Source of the DNA: JBFMHP01 sp040752855
GTDB lineage: Bacteria; Pseudomonadota; Gammaproteobacteria; RBG-16-57-12
Assembly: GCA_040752855.1 (NCBI GenBank)
Contig: JBFMHP010000009.1
Location: forward strand, 1 to 64,000
Length of the DNA: 64,000 bases
Reading direction: 5' to 3'
Below the pieces are notes generated by a model, which was given only the letters and a program-made list of their open reading frames with translations, was not told the DNA's origin and did not search any database. Below, in pieces: positions 7,736-15,056 of this stretch. The translations under genes were made by a program, and so were the position numbers. Position 1 is the stretch's first letter. The number at the start of each line of letters is the position of its first letter.

Positions 7736-8811
7736 GACTTCTCTTCTTCCTTCGCGAGTTTCAGTGGCAACGGCTCGCCCTTGCGGCTGCGACCAAATAC
7801 CCGTGGGCGGATGTATTGGTCGATGATCGGCGTCAGCGAATTCATCAACAGCACCGCGAAGGCCATGCCCTCGGGATACCCGGCAAAGGTGCGGATGAGC
7901 CAGGCGAGCAGACCGACACCAATGCCAAATACCAGTTTCCCCGCTTTCGACACGGGCGAAGTGACGTAGTCAGTGGCGATGAAGAAGGCGCCGAGGAAGG
8001 TGGCGCCTGACATCACATGGAACATGCCGGAGGCATAGCGTGCCGGATCCATCGCGTGGAATAGCGTCCCCATCAGGAACAGCGTTCCGATGACCGCCAC
8101 CGGGATATGCCAGGAGATGATGCGCTTGAACAGCAGGAACAAACCGCCGGCGAGGATCAACAGCGCCACAGTCTCGCCCAGGCTGCCGGCGCGATAGCCC
8201 CACGCCATATCCATCAGATCGGGCGCCTGCGCCATGGACTCGGTCACCGGGATGCCGCGCGTCAATTCGGTTTTGACATGTCCCAATGTGGTGGCCGAGC
8301 TCACCGCATCGACCGTTTGGCCGCCGAAGGTGATGGCGATCGCTTCGGAAAAACTCGGGGCGCCCGGCGAGAACAGCGGCTGCGGCGCGACCCAGGAGGT
8401 CATCGCCACCGGGAACGAAATCAGCAGCACAGTACGCCCCACCATAGCGGGATTGAACAGGTTCTGTCCGATGCCGCCGAAGGCGTGTTTGGTCAGGGCA
8501 ATGGCGAACACCGCCCCCAGCACGCCGATCCACCACGGCGCCCACGGTGGCAAGCTGGCGGCCATCAGCCAGCCGGTGAGAACGGCCGAGTTGTCGGTCA
8601 AGGTGGACAAGGGGCGCTTGGCGAGCACCAGGCACAGCGCCTCGATGAGCACGCAAGCGCCGATGGTAACCGTGAACAGCAGAATGGCCGGCCAACCGAA
8701 CAGATAGAGATTGAAGGCCGTGGCGGGCGTTAACGCCAGCAGCACCAAGGCCATGGTGTTTTGAACGCTATTGGCCTTGTGGGTAAACGGTCCGCTGATG
8801 GGAGTACTCAT
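7732..8811 (-). CDS. rnfD: Rnf electron transport complex subunit D
   Basis: A 359-residue membrane subunit of the NqrB/RnfD family with multiple hydrophobic helices. It carries the covalent FMN site in SSATTLG near residue 181 and the family motifs NLFNPAMVGR and ATDYVTSPVS. The C-terminal LMNSLTPIIDQYIRPRVFG is also typical. It overlaps rnfC upstream and rnfG downstream by four bases each. RnfD, with the iron site of RnfA/RnfE, links electron flow to ion translocation. Confidence 0.95.
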   Translation of the reverse strand: MSTPISGPFTHKANSVQNTMALVLLALTPATAFNLYLFGWPAILLFTVTIGACVLIEALCLVLAKRPLSTLTDNSAVLTGWLMAASLPPWAPWWIGVLGAVFAIALTKHAFGGIGQNLFNPAMVGRTVLLISFPVAMTSWVAPQPLFSPGAPSFSEAIAITFGGQTVDAVSSATTLGHVKTELTRGIPVTESMAQAPDLMDMAWGYRAGSLGETVALLILAGGLFLLFKRIISWHIPVAVIGTLFLMGTLFHAMDPARYASGMFHVMSGATFLGAFFIATDYVTSPVSKAGKLVFGIGVGLLAWLIRTFAGYPEGMAFAVLLMNSLTPIIDQYIRPRVFGRSRKGEPLPLKLAKEEEKS

Positions 8812-10286
8812 ACGTTGGCTTCGTCTTTAGCAGTAGTAGTCGCCTTGCTGGCTTCCCTAGCGGCCTTGCGGGCGAGGTCGGCAGCGCGCTTGGCTTCGGC
8901 CGCCTTCTCCAGGCGCAGGGTGCGCGCTTCGACCAGTGTCTTGACTCGCTCGTTCTTGCGGCGCTCGCGATCCTGGGCGTTCAGCGCCCCCTTGGCATAA
9001 TTGAAGTACTGCACCAGTGGAATGTGCGACGGACAAACCCACGAGCAGCTACCGCAGGAGACGCAATCCATCACTCCCTGTTTGGCAGCGCCTTCCAGAT
9101 TGTCCTTGCGGATGTAAGCGGCCATCTCCACCGGCAGCAGACCACACGGGCAGGCGCTGACGCAGCTGCCGCAACGGATGCACGGGCTGGCGGGACGTTC
9201 ATTGATCTCATCGGCGGTGAGCGCGAGAACGCCCGACGTGCCCTTGACCACCGGCGCCTCGAGGCTGGACAGCGGCTGTCCCATCATCGGTCCGCCGTTG
9301 ACCAGGCGCTCGGGACGAACCACGAATCCCCCGCAGAATTCGACAAGATCCGTGATGCGTGTACCGATGGGCACCTCAATATTCTTCGGCTCGCGGATGG
9401 CGCCACCGCTCACCGTTACAACGCGGGTGACCAGCGGACGGCCAAAGCGGATCGCGTGATGCACGGCACGAGCCGTGGCGACGTTATGCACCACCACGCC
9501 AAGGTCCGCGGTGAGTTTGCGCGCCGGTGTTTCGCGGCCTGTCATCGCCTGCACCAGATGGCGCTCTGAACCCATGGGATACTGCACCGGCACCCCCACC
9601 ACCTTAATATCGGAATGTGCAGAGGCGGCCCGGTGCATGGTCTCGATCGCCTGGGGTTTGTTGTTTTCGATGGCGATGATGATTTTAGGCGTGCCCAGCG
9701 CATGGGCCATGATACGCGCACCATCCACAATCTCAGTGGCGTGTTCGCGCATCAAACGATCGTCGCACGTCAGGTAGGGTTCGCACTCAGCGCCATTGAG
9801 CAGCAGGATTTCGAGTCTTTTCTGCAAGCCAAGATTGAGCTTAACAGCGGAGGGGAAGGCCGCACCGCCCATGCCAACGATGCCTGCGTCGGCCACACGG
9901 TCGTTGATGGTCTGGGGATCCAATGTGAAAGGATCGGGGATCGGTGCGGACAGCTCCGCCCACTCATCCTTGCCGTCGGATTCGATGATGATCGTCTGCT
10001 GCATCAGCCCGGAGGGATGAGGCGCGATGAGTTCCTTGATTGCTGCGATGCGCCCCGAGGCGGGCGCGTGCTGGGGCACCGACAACATTCCCTGGCTGCG
10101 CGCGATCATCTGCCCTTTCTTGACCAGATCACCCTCTCGCACCAACGGTTCGGCAGGAAGACCGATATGTTGCTGCAATGGAATATAGAGCATCGCCGGC
10201 ATCGTCATGGCAACGATACCCTTTTCGCTAGTCTGCCCCTTGCGGTAATCAGGGTGGATGCCTCCGCGGAGATGGAACAGCTTCAT
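8808..10286 (-). CDS. rnfC: Rnf electron transport complex subunit C (NADH-binding)
   Basis: A 492-residue peripheral cytoplasmic subunit that carries FMN and oxidises or reduces NADH. The NuoF-like nucleotide/flavin region includes GMGGAAFPSAVKL near residue 140. Two [4Fe-4S] motifs, CIRCGSCVSACP and CVSCGSCSWVCP, lie in the 365-420 region, followed by a short alanine/lysine-rich tail (about 440-492). It is shorter than the E. coli protein, which has a much longer repetitive tail. Start and stop overlap the neighbouring rnf genes. Confidence 0.95.
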   Translation of the reverse strand: MKLFHLRGGIHPDYRKGQTSEKGIVAMTMPAMLYIPLQQHIGLPAEPLVREGDLVKKGQMIARSQGMLSVPQHAPASGRIAAIKELIAPHPSGLMQQTIIIESDGKDEWAELSAPIPDPFTLDPQTINDRVADAGIVGMGGAAFPSAVKLNLGLQKRLEILLLNGAECEPYLTCDDRLMREHATEIVDGARIMAHALGTPKIIIAIENNKPQAIETMHRAASAHSDIKVVGVPVQYPMGSERHLVQAMTGRETPARKLTADLGVVVHNVATARAVHHAIRFGRPLVTRVVTVSGGAIREPKNIEVPIGTRITDLVEFCGGFVVRPERLVNGGPMMGQPLSSLEAPVVKGTSGVLALTADEINERPASPCIRCGSCVSACPCGLLPVEMAAYIRKDNLEGAAKQGVMDCVSCGSCSWVCPSHIPLVQYFNYAKGALNAQDRERRKNERVKTLVEARTLRLEKAAEAKRAADLARKAAREASKATTTAKDEANV

Positions 10287-10837
10287 CAGGCCGCCTCCGC
10301 GTTATGCAGTTGCTCTTTCATTGGCTTAGGCCAATGCCAGGTGTTCAAGGTGACGGGCACCGGAATCATACGAATGGCCTCGGTAGGACAGACCTCAACA
10401 CACTTGCCGCAGCCATGACAGGGTTCGGCAATGACCGTGTGCACCATCTTCGCGGCGCCGAGAATGGCATCCACCGAACACTCCTTGGTGCACTTCGTGC
10501 AACCGATGCAGACGTTCTCATTGATGAAGGCATACTCCGGGCCTTTTTCCTCGTGCTCGGAGAGGTCCGCGGTGACCCCAAGCCGCTTGGCCAGCGCCTC
10601 AATCACCGCCTTGCCACCGGGAGGACAGAGGGTGATCGGGGCCTCGCCCTTGGCCAGTGCCGCAGCCGCCTGCGCGCAGCCGACATAGCCGCACTGGCCG
10701 CACTGCGAACCGGGCAACATTGACTTCAACTCTTCTTCAAGCGGATCCTCTTTCACCGCCAGGAGTCGCGCCGCGACGCCGAGCAGACCGCCGAGCGTGA
10801 GGCCCATGAGGGTGAGGCTGGATATAGCGAGTATCAT
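10286..10837 (-). CDS. rnfB: Rnf electron transport complex subunit B (ferredoxin-interacting)
   Basis: A 183-residue iron-sulfur subunit with an N-terminal membrane helix, then a four-cysteine motif (CGQCGYVGC) in the Fe-S domain. Two [4Fe-4S] ferredoxin motifs follow: CIGCTKCTKECS and CHGCGKCVEVCP (about residues 112-152). RnfB exchanges electrons with soluble ferredoxin, which in a diazotroph feeds nitrogenase. The gene lies between rnfA and rnfC; its stop codon overlaps the rnfC start by one base. Confidence 0.95.
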   Translation of the reverse strand: MILAISSLTLMGLTLGGLLGVAARLLAVKEDPLEEELKSMLPGSQCGQCGYVGCAQAAAALAKGEAPITLCPPGGKAVIEALAKRLGVTADLSEHEEKGPEYAFINENVCIGCTKCTKECSVDAILGAAKMVHTVIAEPCHGCGKCVEVCPTEAIRMIPVPVTLNTWHWPKPMKEQLHNAEAA

Positions 10838-10852
10838 GGCAATGTCCTCTGA

Positions 10853-11434
10853 TTAATTAGTGCTCATACCGGAGAAACCCATGAACGCCAGCGCCAACAG
10901 GCTGGCGACGATGAAGCCGATCGGCGGCCCGGCGAACAGGCGCGGGACGTCTGCCAGAACCAGCCGCTCGCGCAGCCCGGCGAAGATCACCATCACCAGG
11001 CTGTAGCCGATGGAAGAGCCGAAGGCGAACAATACGCTGGAGATGAAGTTCATCTTGCCCTCGACCAACAGCAGTGCGACCCCGAGCACGGCGCAGTTGG
11101 TAGTGATCAGCGGCAGATAGATGCCCAGCATCTTGAACAGTGGCGGCGAGACTTTTTTCACCGTCATTTCCGTGAACTGCACTGCGGCGGCGATCACCAG
11201 GATGAAGGTCACCGTGCGCAGATAGCCCAGGTTATAGGGTTGTAAAAGATAGGTTTGGACCGCCCAGTCGGCGATGGAAGAAACAGTGATTACAAAGGTG
11301 GTAGCCATGCCCATGCCGATGGCCGTATCGATGCGCGTCGTCACACCCATAAACGAGCACAGACCGAGGAAGCGCGCCAAGATGACGTTGTTGACCAGCG
11401 CCGCACTCACCATCAAGAGTATGTATTCTTTCAT
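10853..11434 (-). CDS. rnfA: Rnf electron transport complex subunit A
   Basis: A 193-residue membrane subunit, paralogous to RnfE with opposite topology. Diagnostic stretches are LVNNVILARFLGLCSFMGV near residue 13 and LPLITTNCAVLGVALL near residue 107, each with a cysteine that contributes to the iron site in the membrane. It is 15 bases from rnfB and 20 bases after the RseC-like gene. Confidence 0.95.
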   Translation of the reverse strand: MKEYILLMVSAALVNNVILARFLGLCSFMGVTTRIDTAIGMGMATTFVITVSSIADWAVQTYLLQPYNLGYLRTVTFILVIAAAVQFTEMTVKKVSPPLFKMLGIYLPLITTNCAVLGVALLLVEGKMNFISSVLFAFGSSIGYSLVMVIFAGLRERLVLADVPRLFAGPPIGFIVASLLALAFMGFSGMSTN

Positions 11435-11454
11435 CTTGGCCCTCGGTTACCTAT

Positions 11455-11952
11455 TCAGGAATGGCAGTTCTCTCCCGGCCTGGCGCGGCGCAGGAAATGG
11501 GGCGTGAGATCACCCCGGTTCAACAACCGCCCTGCACTCAGTCGCGACAGCGCCAGACCTAGCAGGAGACCGATGATCATCGCCGTTATAGTGACGCCGT
11601 CACTACCCACCGCCCACTGTCCCACGATGCCGCCGCCCAGCATGGCGGCGAGTGGGAGGACATAGGCAGTAACGGAAGCCCTGAGCAAAGCGTGTTCGCG
11701 TACGCCGACCACTACCCGCTCACCGACGATAAGACCCTCGGCATTGATGATCTGAAACCGGCGTGCTTCCAGGCGATTGGCAACGCTACCGATACCCTTG
11801 GCGCCGCAGGCGCCCGATGAGGCACAGCCACCGCAACTCGTAGTCTGTTCAGGCTCCAGCCAGACCTTGTCTCCCTCCACCGCGATCACGTGTGCCATAC
11901 CTTCAACTGCGGCAGGAGAATTGCACCCGGGTTTTTCGGCAACATAATTCAT
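11455..11952 (-). CDS. RseC/MucC-family membrane protein
   Basis: A protein of about 165 residues of the RseC/MucC family (SoxR-reducing system and sigma-E regulator family). It has the conserved cysteine cluster CGGCASSGACGAKG, then two membrane helices (about residues 95-140). Family members sit beside rnf/rsx genes and are linked to SoxR reduction. An upstream start at 12000 would precede the predicted sigma-54 transcription start, so I choose the ATG at 11952. A shorter start at 11898, closely preceded by GAAGG, is also possible. It is the first gene of the rnf operon. Confidence 0.85.
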   Translation of the reverse strand: MNYVAEKPGCNSPAAVEGMAHVIAVEGDKVWLEPEQTTSCGGCASSGACGAKGIGSVANRLEARRFQIINAEGLIVGERVVVGVREHALLRASVTAYVLPLAAMLGGGIVGQWAVGSDGVTITAMIIGLLLGLALSRLSAGRLLNRGDLTPHFLRRARPGENCHS

Positions 11953-12009
11953 AGTCAAAAACGTAGACCTCAAACAAACGAACTTGCACAGATCGGCCAA
12001 ATTTTCTTC

Positions 12010-12025
12010 AGCAATTCTTATGCCA
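12010..12025 (-). promoter_or_regulatory. Sigma-54 promoter of the rseC-rnf operon
   Basis: Minus strand reads TGGCAT-N5-TTGCT, with GG and GC 10 bases apart, a near-perfect -24/-12 element. Transcription would start near 11999, about 47 bases before the chosen rseC start. This places rnf under sigma-54, as expected for nif-linked Rnf. Confidence 0.8.
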
Positions 12026-12081
12026 CTACATATTTTTTATTAAAATCAATATGATAAAATACAGTTGTGCAAGGTTTGTTG

Positions 12082-12097
12082 TGTCGCAAACCCATCA
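12082..12097. promoter_or_regulatory. Possible NifA site for rnf (imperfect)
   Basis: TGTCGCAAACCCATCA is TGT-N10-TCA, one mismatch from the NifA consensus. It shares its first eight bases with the proximal nifB site at 2131. It is about 90 bases from the predicted start of transcription. No exact TGT-N10-ACA was found between 12026 and 12200. Confidence 0.35.
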
Positions 12098-12225
12098 AAT
12101 TGTTAGAAACGAGCTCCCTCGATGGAACTGTCGGAATATCGAGCTGGCATAATCTCCACATCTGACACATCGTGAAAAACACCGCCTGACAGAACCATCA
12201 CCGCTGCGTGCACCACCTGGAAACA

Positions 12226-12250
12226 CAAAAGCCCGCAACAGCGCGGGCTC
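12226..12250 (-). terminator. Hairpin terminator
   Basis: AGCCCGC and GCGGGCT form a 7-bp stem with a 6-base loop. On the minus strand it is followed by TTTTG, a modest Rho-independent signal. It may insulate the rnf promoter from transcription entering from the recombinase side. Confidence 0.5.
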
Positions 12251-12521
12251 CTTACAGAATCGCTTAAACAGCTCTGGAGTTACAAAAACGAGAAGTGATC
12301 AGGAAATTTTTTAGAGAATGAGAAGGCAACTCTCAAATGCCAATGGCTCAAGACACTTGAGAAATTCGCACAGATGATCGAAAGCAACAGCTAGGACATC
12401 CACACGTACTTCTGTCTGGCAAACGCATAATATTTATTCGGACTCCCCTTCCCTAACCTCCACCCCGTAAAACGGCTCATGATCTGATTGATGAGCGAAT
12501 GCCAAGGGCTTTCATAACTGA

Positions 12522-13196
12522 CCTACTAGCTTCCATAACATAACCAAGTTTTCATTACTTAAGTGTGAGTGCTGCGGAAAGAATATCGCGGCCAGCACAG
12601 TTGCTCATGGCCCAAAAAACAATCGACGCATGATGCCGCATTACGGCTGCATTTCTTACAGCAAGCGCGGCGCTACCGTTTGCACAAAAAATCATCGTGT
12701 GCAGGTGGCCGATCTCGATGAGGAGATCATCCATGCGATCACACGTAAGGTACTCAGCCCTGAAGCCGTCGATTATGTTCTCAAGAAGGCTCTCGATATC
12801 GTTACCGATAAGCTCAGGACTACACCCAACCGGCGTCTAAAGCTAGAAAAACAAGTAGCTAATGAGCGGAAGACTCTGAACCAATTACTGCGTCTGTTAC
12901 CAGAAAGCGAGGACGACGGCTTCGCGGAGCTTAAGCAAGCAATCAACGAGCGCCGCTTGCAGACTCAATCCATCGAGCAGGAGATCAGCGATCTCAGCGT
13001 GTCGCTACCCTCACCATTGGAGGAGGCGATGCTTGGTAAGATCAATGATATGAAGCGTTTGCTGAACAGCGATATTCCCCTTGCCCAACGGGCCTTGAAA
13101 GAACTGCTCTACGAGCCGATCGTGGTGACGCCGCAGCTTAAGAAGGGGGAAGAAAGGGTTGAGCTACCGTGGAAAAAACGAAAGCCGGAGTATTGA
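12522..13196 (+). pseudogene. Remnant of a large serine recombinase (C-terminal half)
   Basis: The frame is open from 12522 without a usable start. It contains a zinc-ribbon segment (KCECCGKNIA, then HYGCISYSKRGATVC), followed by a coiled-coil region (about 60 residues rich in Lys, Glu, Leu, Gln) and a short basic end. This is the recombinase zinc-ribbon and coiled-coil part of large serine recombinases (transposon/phage integrase type). The N-terminal resolvase domain with its catalytic serine and the recombinase domain are absent, so it cannot be active. The upstream 12100-12521 region shows no recognisable remainder. It marks an old integration event next to tRNA genes. Confidence 0.75.
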
Positions 13197-13215
13197 TTAC
13201 TCCGGCTAGCGCAAA

Positions 13216-13234
13216 TGGCGTCCTCTAGGGGATT
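13216..13234. repeat. Partial copy of the tRNA-Glu 3' end (att-like)
   Basis: TGGCGTCCTCTAGGGGATT matches the tRNA-Glu 3' end at 13393-13411 in 18 of 19 bases. Duplication of a tRNA 3' end next to recombinase remains is the usual scar of an integrated element. The 158 bases between the copies include two small hairpins and the tRNA terminator. Confidence 0.5.
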
Positions 13235-13350
13235 GCTTGGCCCATCCATGGGCCTCGTCCCTTCGAGATCATCGTTATCGCGATGACCAAAATCGCTCCT
13301 GGCGATTTTGTCGAACCGAAGGGTTCTGCTGAACCCTAGGAAACGCGAAT

Positions 13351-13383
13351 ATAAAAAAAGCCCGGCCATTTCTGATCGGGCTT
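13351..13383 (-). terminator. Terminator of the tRNA-Ala/tRNA-Glu transcript
   Basis: AAGCCCG and CGGGCTT form a 7-bp stem followed on the minus strand by seven T residues. It lies 10 bases beyond the tRNA-Glu 3' end. Confidence 0.85.
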
Positions 13384-13392
13384 GTTTTATAT

Positions 13393-13468
13393 TGGCGTCC
13401 CCTAGGGGATTCGAACCCCTGTTACCGCCGTGAAAGGGCAGTGTCCTAGGCCTCTAGACGAAGGGGAC
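13393..13468 (-). tRNA. tRNA-Glu (anticodon UUC)
   Basis: The reverse strand folds as a 76-base cloverleaf. The acceptor starts GTCCCCT and pairs with AGGGGAC near the end, the anticodon loop is CTTTCAC with TTC, the T-loop is GGTTCGAATCC, and CCA is encoded. It is 18 bases downstream of tRNA-Ala and probably co-transcribed with it. Confidence 0.97.
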
Positions 13469-13486
13469 ACAAAACGTGTTGTGTCA

Positions 13487-13562
<76 letters not shown>

Positions 13563-13750
13563 GTTTCGGCTGCGCATATTAAACAACCAAACTCACTCTG
13601 TCAATGGCTCATTTATCTTCCGTTTCAAGCCATTAGCGGTGCCGAGCGAGTGACGCATTTTCACAAAGCGGATGGATTTCGTCAACAAGAAAATTCAGAT
13701 TTCTGAGGTTATTTGTGGTGCGGTGGCGCGGCTCCCTTCGGCGGTACCCG

Positions 13751-14704
13751 CTATTTCCGGATGCACTTCCAGAGCTCTGGCCGGAAGGCCGGGTCTCCCA
13801 TGAATTTCTTTCTCATTTCCATGCTGATATCGAGATTCAAGAATCCTTCGTGACCCATGGCGCGCATGAGCTTGCCTTGTTCGTTGTCGAGGGCGCCGAG
13901 CTCGTTGATCTGCACCGGGAAGACCTTGCTGCGTCCGGCGGCAATGGCGTCCAGGCATTGCGCGACAATGACCATGCGCTTGTCGGGGCGCGTGGTTCCG
14001 TTGCTGACGATGAAATCCGTCTTTTGGGCGGCCTCGGTGCTGCGGGTTTTTTCGTTGAAGCCGTGCAATTGCACGACCTTCGAGCGCGGATACAGCGATG
14101 CGATGACGCGATTGAGTGCGTTATAGATCGATGCGCCGATGAGGGTTAGATCCACGGGTTCGCCGAGATTGCGCTCGGAGTTGGGGGTGTTGTTCAGCGC
14201 CACGGCCTTGATGCCTCCGCGCACCAGCAGGTCGAAGGCGAGTTCGCTGGTGAAGCGGTCGTCAAATCCATGGGGGGCTTGGAGAAAGAGTTCGGGAGGA
14301 CAGGCTTTGCAAAACACATAGAACCCTACCCCGCGCTTATATTCGGCGACTTCATACAGGATGATGTAATCATTGGTCTCGAGGGCGGACATGCCTAAGG
14401 AGTCGAGCAACTCCTTGTTGAACAGGACTTCCTTGCCTTCGAGGATCTTGGAGAACAATTCCTGGGAATTCTTGATTCGCTCGGCTGTCGGAGCGGTCAG
14501 GCGTTCGCCTTTGCTGTATTCGTAGATCTTTTGCAGCTCTGCGGCAATGTCTGCTCCCGGCGTCTTCAGTCTCTCGATGACGCTTTGTTCCCACATCTGC
14601 TGCAATTCGCTGGTGTGCCCAGAAGAAAACGGCAGGATGCTCAAGAGCAAGATGGTTGGTAATCTACTTAACACGAAAAGCTTCATTCGGACCCGCATCG
14701 ACAT
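13751..14704 (-). CDS. Secreted protein of unknown function
   Basis: A 317-residue protein with a probable signal peptide: basic MRVRMK, then the hydrophobic LSRLPTILLLSILPFSSGH. After an N-terminal helical part (about 35-100) comes a globular domain with PHGFDDRFTSELAFDLL, VALNNTPNSERNL, VVQLHGFNEKTRS and DFIVSNG. The spacing of His/Asp/Glu residues loosely recalls N-formylglutamate amidohydrolase-like zinc enzymes, but this is too weak for an assignment. The first ATG is used; an ATG six codons later is possible. No operon partner: it sits alone between the tRNA pair and glnS. Confidence 0.75.
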   Translation of the reverse strand: MSMRVRMKLFVLSRLPTILLLSILPFSSGHTSELQQMWEQSVIERLKTPGADIAAELQKIYEYSKGERLTAPTAERIKNSQELFSKILEGKEVLFNKELLDSLGMSALETNDYIILYEVAEYKRGVGFYVFCKACPPELFLQAPHGFDDRFTSELAFDLLVRGGIKAVALNNTPNSERNLGEPVDLTLIGASIYNALNRVIASLYPRSKVVQLHGFNEKTRSTEAAQKTDFIVSNGTTRPDKRMVIVAQCLDAIAAGRSKVFPVQINELGALDNEQGKLMRAMGHEGFLNLDISMEMRKKFMGDPAFRPELWKCIRK

Positions 14705-15056
14705 GCAAGCGGCATCCTGACCGCTTCCCCCAAAGTCCCTGTCCCCAAGGATAACCGGTCGCTACCGGCACTTCCACCAGGGATCACTTATTTTTACTGC
14801 ATAGCGTGACAAGATGAAACGCGATTAAGTTCAGTGCGTAATCGATTGAATGGCCGTGTTTTAGTGGGTGATAGTCTCGCGAAGTTGGATTGGATGAGGG
14901 ATTTGTATAAAGAAGGCGGGTGCGTTTTCGAGTTTTCGTCCTGGATGGATGCTCGTGGGTCGTGGTCTTCGGCTTGATTTACCCCCTCACCCCCTACCCT
15001 CTCCCTTAAGGGAGAGGGAGTTTTGAGGATACTGAGACTTGGATGGCTTCAGCCCC
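14705..15056. other. Intergenic region with a CCCTCTCCC-type palindrome
   Basis: No gene. The palindromic repeat at 14982-15021 follows the glnS stop and may act as its transcript end. The rest shows nothing I can name. Confidence 0.5.
14982..15021. repeat. CCCTCTCCC-type palindromic repeat, copy 1
   Basis: A C-rich lead (CCCCTCACCCCCTA) is followed by the 16-base palindrome CCCTCTCCCTTAAGGGAGAGGG, the core of a repeat family seen also at 16801, 16871, 24009, 25201 and 29350. Confidence 0.75.

Larger units (their letters stand above)
12026..12521. other. AT-rich non-coding stretch upstream of rnf
   Basis: No gene is supported. It holds the upstream side of the rnf promoter, with an AT-rich segment (12030-12065) that could bind IHF, a partial NifA-like site and one hairpin terminator. 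Towards 12521 it merges into decayed recombinase DNA. Confidence 0.5.

Noticed and set aside
11953..12000. Longer N-terminus for the RseC-like protein
   Set aside because: It would start at or before the predicted sigma-54 transcription start and adds no conserved residues.
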